The translations under genes and the position numbers were made by a program. A stretch of 64,000 nucleotides of DNA from contig NC_058337.1 in the NCBI RefSeq assembly GCF_905475395.1, positions 92,002,368 through 92,066,367 on the forward strand, in the 5' to 3' direction. Source of the stretch: Chrysoperla carnea (Eukaryota; Arthropoda; Insecta; Neuroptera; Chrysopidae). The notes below the pieces were generated by a model. The model searched no databases. It saw only the letters and a list, made by a program, of their open reading frames with translations, and was not told where the DNA came from. This document shows, piece by piece, positions 58,738 through 64,000 of the stretch (position 1 is the first letter of the stretch; each line of letters opens with the position of its first letter).

Positions 58738-58915
58738 TATATGCGCTCCCACCATTAAATAACATTTTTTTTTTTTGGCACGGAATCCTCAAAAACAGTT
58801 GTAGTGGATTGAATGGTAAATCTAAATCATCATCAGGTCCACTTGAACAAAAAAATTTAATCAAAATCGGTCCATCCGTTTAGGTGCGTCCTCTCGAAAT
58901 ATATATAATAGAATT
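58738..58915 (+). repeat. 'gtccatccgtttagg' dispersed repeat, copy 1
   Basis: Opens with 'tatatgcgctcccaccatta', continues 'ggaatcctcaaaaacagttg', 'tagtggattgaatggt', 'ccacttgaac' and 'aatcggtccatccgttta', ending in TATATATAA. It is colinear with 61399-61690. Confidence 0.75.
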
Positions 58916-59842
58916 TTAATTTATTAAATTAGAAACGACAAATAATATTATTTTTAATTATTTCCATAAATTTTTCCTGAATTTACCGAATTGTATGTGT
59001 CATAAAAAGTTAATTTTTATATTAAATATTATATTTTTATATTTAACACTGACTGATTGATTCTATGATAGTTTATAGTCAACTTCAAAAAGGAAGTTTT
59101 ATGTTTGGCTATAAGTATTTTTGTCAAGTCGGAAAAAGTGCTGAAAAAAACTTTTAGTCTATCCGTAGATAAAATTAATTTGCATATTTAATATTTTCGC
59201 AACAACAAATATTATAGATAATATCACATAAACAGAAAAAAAAGAGCAAAACTTAGTATTTCCTGTTGATGATGATCAGAAGAAGACACACAAAATGAGT
59301 ACTTCTATACAGTACCTAGATCAGTGTATAAAATGGTAATGATATACAACATACAAAATATATATGCTCCAAAGAACATTTTTATCCATCCACTTGTAAA
59401 CAAGAGTATTTAAACCAATAGTAATATTGCTGACTTCCTGTTTTTTTAAAAAGACACATTATTACAAACTTCTCAATGTTTCTTTATGTATTTTATATAT
59501 TGTTCGTCCTTTTAAATAAATAAAAAATTATATTCAACGAAAAAATATTTTTAGAGGCGCCGGCGCTATTATTAAAAGACAATATTTCATGAATAAAATT
59601 ATTTTATACGTACATAAAATATTAAAAAACATGTACATTATTAAAAACTTTAATTACCTTCTGTTTTTCAATGATTTTAACGATTCATAAAAAAAAAATT
59701 ATTATTATTTGAATTCATAATTAAAATTTAACAAAAGGTTAATAAAATTTCGGTTTTGTCTAGGATAGTTTTTATGACGTAATTAACCTACCTTGATTAA
59801 TTACTCAAACCTCATATTTATTATAGAGAATTGAAAAAAATA
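58916..59842. other. Intergenic DNA, possible SINE body at its right end
   Basis: No gene. The segment from about 59690 to 59842 may be the body and A/T-rich tail of the SINE whose head lies at 59843-59902 on the minus strand, but no second copy is available for comparison. Confidence 0.45.
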
Positions 59843-59902
59843 CACTCGAACCAGGACTTCTTGGATTCATACCGAGCGTCTTACCAATTGGACCATTCGA
59901 GC
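59843..59902 (-). mobile_element. tRNA-like SINE head (A and B boxes)
   Basis: On the minus strand, TGGTCCAATTGG (59895-59884) matches the RNA polymerase III A-box consensus TRGYNNARNNGG at all 12 positions. GGTTCGAGTGT (59853-59843) matches the core of the B box with one or two mismatches at its end. The spacing of 42 bases is tRNA-like. The following sequence runs into poly-T without a matching acceptor strand, so this is a SINE head or tRNA pseudogene. Confidence 0.6.
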
Positions 59903-61338
59903 TCTAGACACAGAGTGAAATTTTTCAACTCATCGAACTCATATTATTGTTGTTCAGAGCATATCTTTTTACCGACTTCTGATGTACATGAAACATGTGG
60001 GTAGTGCAATCTCACCTTTTCGATTTTACGAAGCGTAAGGATTTTACGTAAGCCATTTTGATTGCTTGACAATAGATTGATTCTTATAACTTTATTATGC
60101 CATGAAAACTTAAATAGTTTTAATGTAGAATAATCCCGACATCCATTAGCTTAAAAGCAATCGATAAAAATCTTTGAGATACTCCTATAAGGCTATCTTG
60201 TGCTTAGCCAAGCAACCTGTCCCTTCTTTTAAAATTTACGTAAGCAAAATTCCTCGGCAAATTTATTTCCGAAACAAGAAGTTTGTCAGGTAAATTTATG
60301 AATTACGTCATACTCTGACGGGCACTTAGTCTAGAATCTTTTAATGAAACAAAATTTTTGAAATTTTTCTGTTGCTTTTAAATATTAAATTGTTCTGTAC
60401 AAGGAAAGGGTTTTTACTTGATCTACCTTTAAAATAAATGTAGGCACAATATTGTATACATAGAAATGCGTATTTATATTTTATGAAATAATATTCGTAT
60501 TAAGTTATTAGTTCATGTGAATAAAACATTTCCTTTGATATCATATTCAAAATATTTAATGAATTTTTGAATTCAGTAAAATAGTTATCATACTCAGAAT
60601 GAATGTTTAAGCATTGTGTAGAATAACTGTCAAGGTACCGGTCTATGAAGCTACCAATGACAGCATCAAGTATGAATATTTCAAAACAGGTTAGGATTGC
60701 ATGGTGACAGGTAAGTATATGGGTTATTTTCTCGCTTCTGAGTGAAACTTTGAAAAAACGACGTATATTGGCGGATACAATGACGATTTGATGAGATTTT
60801 GTGCTTTTATGATGCCATATTTAAATTAAGAGTATAGTGGACACTTAGCTATTTTTAGAACTAGAAAATAAATTAATATTAGTTAAGAAATAATTTTCTT
60901 TGGTTAAAGCAAAAAACGTTGATGGATTAAGTAAGAGCCATAAGTTTTTTTTGCAAAGAAATCAGCTTGATTTTTTTAGTTGCGATGTTTTAGGCAAACT
61001 AAAAGGCTAAAAAAATTTTCTAATATAGGTGTCGCTCTCACTTGAAATAAATTGTTCGTCAATTCTGTCCATATAATTCAATCGAGAGACCCAGAATTCT
61101 GGTTTTCATTTAGTCATAATACGTTCCATCAGTCTTCAATTTCCAATTGAGATTTGATTTCTTGGACAGGCTTGGGGCTTAAGTGAAAGATTAGAAATGA
61201 AAAATTATATGAAGTCTCATAAAACTGTATTCGCAGTCTGAAATATCATAGTATATGTTCCCTTCGATATCTTGGTGAAGGTCTCAAGTCCAGGCTCTAT
61301 TGGAGTATATATACTACATTTTCCAAAATTCTAGATAA
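59903..61338. other. Intergenic DNA with an open minus-strand frame
   Basis: The minus strand is open for 106 codons at 60503-60820 but has no ATG and no recognised domain. A GC-richer core lies at 60630-60715. Nothing else is seen. Confidence 0.5.
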
Positions 61339-61690
61339 ATATGGTGGGAGCGCACATAAATACATTTGAATAGTAATATGAAATGTACTATATACTATTT
61401 ATATGCGTTTCCACCATTTATTTCATGGGTTTTAATTAAGTAGGGTGGAACCCTCAAAAACATTTTGTAGTGGACCGAATTGTGAATTTAAACCATCCTC
61501 GCATTCACTTGAACACACACACCCAAAATTTCATCAGAATCAGTCCATCCGTTAAGAAGGAGTTCAATCAAAAAACCCTGAAAATCACCGGGGTATTATG
61601 TAACATATACTGTGAATTATTTCGTTTTCCTCATAGTTTTCGTGAGACCTGCTACATTTAGGCTGCGCTTTCCGACTTATATATAAAGTT
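61339..61690 (+). repeat. 'gtccatccgttaag' dispersed repeat, copy 2, with inverted end
   Basis: From 61399 it is colinear with 58738-58915 ('atatgcgtttccaccattta', 'ggaaccctcaaaaacat', 'tagtggaccgaattgtgaat', 'cacttgaacacacacac', 'cagtccatccgtt'). The terminal word also appears inverted just outside, 'atggtgggagcgcacata' at 61341-61358, giving a small palindrome around 61380. Confidence 0.75.
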
Positions 61691-62569
61691 AGTAAATGAT
61701 GTAATTTTCTTAGTACTTAAATGTTTTGTTAACATGAATAAATAATTAAATTATATGATTTTCCTAAAATTGAGTTCGATCTAACAATAATTCGATTTGC
61801 ATTTTAATAATGTTAAAAATTCGAAGAGCCCTAATTTCTTGTACTTCTCAGATTATAAGTCTCCAAAGTGGCGATTTGGTAAACCAAAAAAAACAATTCG
61901 AAACAGGTCTTAAAAAGATTGTTATCTTTTCACTAGCTTATGGATTGGAATAAAAGTACTCTGGAAACTTAATTTATATAATATAGAATAAAGTAAGAAA
62001 CACATTCTAACTTGACTATAATATGACTATGAATTTATCGTTTTTAATTTAATTAATTACAAAAACAGTTATTCATTTGTTTCAAAATAAAAAATATATA
62101 TTTGTGAATGTTGTTATATGAAAGGAATAAAAATTTTATTTGATTATAATTTAGCATGACTTTTGACTTCCTGTAATATTTGTGTATGTAATACAGTTTT
62201 TTGTTAAAAACGGCGACACAATTGTCCCGACAGAAATATGTACATATATACTGACTGATACATACATACATATTAAAATGAGAGGGTATATTGTACCCAT
62301 ATTACTAGAAACAGCCTTGTAATTTGAAACTTGAATAAATTAATAAGGTGACTACAAAATAAACATTAAACTATATTTTTATTATTATGTTTAGCTGTCT
62401 GCGTTATCATTTTCAAAAACTCCAACTGACTTTCATAATAATTATATTACAAATTATTCAAACAGCTCGGAAAATTTTTCTTATAAAGAATGTTTGAGTA
62501 TGACGACAATGTATGATTATTTAATGGTTCAAAATTGTTTTAGACTTTTACTCAGGGAATAATAATATT
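61691..62569. other. Intergenic DNA, nothing seen
   Basis: AT-rich, with short featureless frames only. Confidence 0.6.
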
Positions 62570-62765
62570 AATAATAAAAGCCTACTCAGCCCACTGGCTG
62601 GGCGAAGGCCTCACCTAACAACCGCCATTGGTTTCTATCTCTCGCTTTTGACGACCATTGAACACCCGCAAAACTGACCAAATCATCACGCCATCTCGTT
62701 GGAGGAAGTCCTCTTCTTCTGGTGATTTCCACTTCTGCCTTTTGACACTCACCACTACATCCCTG
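62570..62765 (-). pseudogene. 3' end of an RTE-like non-LTR retrotransposon
   Basis: On the minus strand about 50 codons to a TGA at 62586-62588 read VEITRRRGLPPTRWRDDLV ... WSSKARDRNQWRLLGEAFAQ. This is the conserved C-terminal signature of insect endonuclease-reverse transcriptase LINE proteins ('GRPPTRWRDD', 'A-DR--WR-LGEA-AQ'). An AT-rich (ATT)n-like tail follows immediately. The copy is heavily 5'-truncated, with no RT catalytic motifs in reach. I assign it to the RTE-like group from memory of the motif. Confidence 0.75.
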
Positions 62766-63181
62766 ATTTTTGTCTTAGACCGAATTCGAGTTGTACTAAT
62801 TTTGTCTTTTATTTTTTGTGCAGTAGTTTACGCTCGATCGATCGTTGACATGTTCCCAATTTGTTCATTTGTTTTTTATTCAGGGACAAAGTTTCATCCA
62901 GGGAATATATTATTTACATTTCAGCTTTGGTACCCATGAAAATTTTTAAGAAATAATCATTAAAAATCGATATAAAATACGTTGCTCTTAAGAAGAAATC
63001 TCAAAAAATGACATTTTCTGAAAGCTTTTTGATAATTTTCACTTGAAACGAATGAAAAAATATATAAATAATATATTTTTAATAGAAAGTTAACATATAA
63101 ACAATGACAAAAAAAAATCTGATGACAAAAAAGTGTTTCCACCCATATACTTAAAGGATATACGAGCAGGGTAAATTTAGG
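62766..63181. other. Intergenic DNA, nothing firm
   Basis: Open frames on both strands of about 90-100 codons have no coding character or known domain. Confidence 0.5.
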
Positions 63182-63660
63182 GTTGAAATTATTTTCAACT
63201 TCATTGATGAACTTCATTAATGTAGACGAAAAAAAAAAACAAATTTTCGATATCTGCCGAGACATCGAAAGCTGAATAATTAAAGAAACTTTTCCATTTT
63301 GAACATTTTGAAAACTACGACTACTCCATCCGATACAGTAAACGAGGATTTAACCTCTAAATTCTTTCCTATAACTCTTATTGACCTGAAAATTTGACGG
63401 TAAGTAGATAAGACTCCAAGATACAAATTTATATGATTCTGACTGGTTCATTTTCCCAGGGAGTGATAATCACCCCTTCTAGAAGCTGGAAAATATATGT
63501 TCAAAATGCGAACGGGAATAGATACAGAAATGAATTCTAAGTGAAAGTCTCATTTAAGTACACTTCGAAAATTCAACACTTTTTGAGTTATTGGCGATTT
63601 TAATGCTTGCCGCTTTCCAATGAACTTTATCTTGGTAAGCTCAAAAAGTTCAAGAAGTTT
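63182..63660 (+). repeat. Dispersed repeat, both modules contiguous
   Basis: Joins the 'gttgaaattatt...cgatatctgcc' module (as at 54237) to the 'agtgataatcaccccttcta' module (as at 55975). It shows that those two stretches belong to one noncoding family at least 0.45 kb long. Confidence 0.65.
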
Positions 63661-63680
63661 CGGATATATAGTTTTCGAAA

Positions 63681-64000
63681 TACAGTCAAACCTGGATAAG
63701 CGAGAGTTCAAGGGAGCACAATCTCATTCTCGCTTATAGAGGTTTCTCACCAATGCCTGAGTTTCTCACTAATGCAGGTACATGGGTATCGTTTGTCTCT
63801 TATAGAGGTACGCAGCAATAAAAAGTCACTGCAAGTACGAATGTAGTAAACATTTAATATGATAAAATATAGTTCCTCCTAAATAATATAAATAAATAAA
63901 GCTTGACTGTCGCTTATAGAAGTATAGAAAAAATTAGCAGTCTCACTTACGGAGGTCAATGTGGGAAAAACGATTCTCTCTTACAGAGGTTTCTGTTTCT
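63681..64000 (+). mobile_element. Left end of a TA/CAGTC DNA transposon, cut by window edge
   Basis: After TA at 63681-63682 the sequence starts CAGTCAAACCTGGATAAGCG, a terminus typical of pogo/Tigger-like and related Tc1/mariner elements. Inside, a 13-base word of the form C-CTTA[TC]AGAGGT occurs about five times (near 63731, 63797, 63911, 63943 and 63978), resembling subterminal transposase-binding repeats. No transposase is visible in the 320 bases available. Confidence 0.6.

Noticed and set aside
62658..63265. Two frames of 93 and 101 codons on opposite strands
   Set aside because: The first overlaps the LINE fragment antisense; the second is rich in Phe, Tyr, Leu and Ser as random AT-rich frames are.

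Overview
The window is about 64 kb of AT-rich, intron- and repeat-dominated animal DNA, almost certainly from an insect nuclear genome. The evidence is a spliced RR-1 cuticular protein gene, a complete BEL/Pao LTR retrotransposon, several kinds of non-LTR retrotransposon tails, many MITE-like inverted-repeat elements, and dispersed repeats of the 'tcatccgtttaggcgctac' and 'gtttgtttg...gctagtat' types that are common in insects. The order cannot be fixed from the sequence alone. There is no prokaryotic gene structure, CRISPR array or rRNA gene, and no intact tRNA gene was seen.

Layout. 1-16 kb: gene-poor DNA with microsatellites, two TIR elements (5220-5501, 5916-6259), a roughly 0.4 kb repeat present as an inverted pair (4413-4806 and 13052-13442), and one copy of a GTCTG-type dispersed repeat. 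16-29 kb: a three-copy tandem satellite, a tRNA-like SINE head, a 904-bp TA-flanked TIR element (24011-24914), a head-to-head foldback of the GTCTG repeat (26700-27055) and a second satellite-like duplication. 33.6-34.3 kb: the only host gene I can defend, a two-exon RR-1 cuticular protein on the minus strand with TATA box and poly(A) signal. 35-45 kb: more intergenic DNA, with a 693-bp MITE having near-perfect 174-bp arms, a (TA)n-cored palindrome and another GTCTG copy.

45.27-52.01 kb: a full-length minus-strand BEL/Pao element. It has 338-bp LTRs that differ at one base, a 5-bp target duplication (ATAAG), a polypurine tract, a 41-bp tandem array in its 5' leader, and one uninterrupted 1650-residue gag-pol ORF. 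The ORF nevertheless appears to lack roughly 100 residues between the reverse transcriptase and RNase H, so a young copy may be unable to move by itself. 52-64 kb: 3' ends of three different non-LTR retrotransposons, further dispersed repeats, a second tRNA-like SINE head, and the left end of a TA/CAGTC-type DNA transposon cut by the window edge.

The parts do not form one pathway: the region is a host cuticle gene in a sea of transposon-derived DNA. I found no convincing undescribed biological system. The strongest leads are the internally deleted but young BEL element, its leader tandem array, and several unusually long or nested foldback structures.
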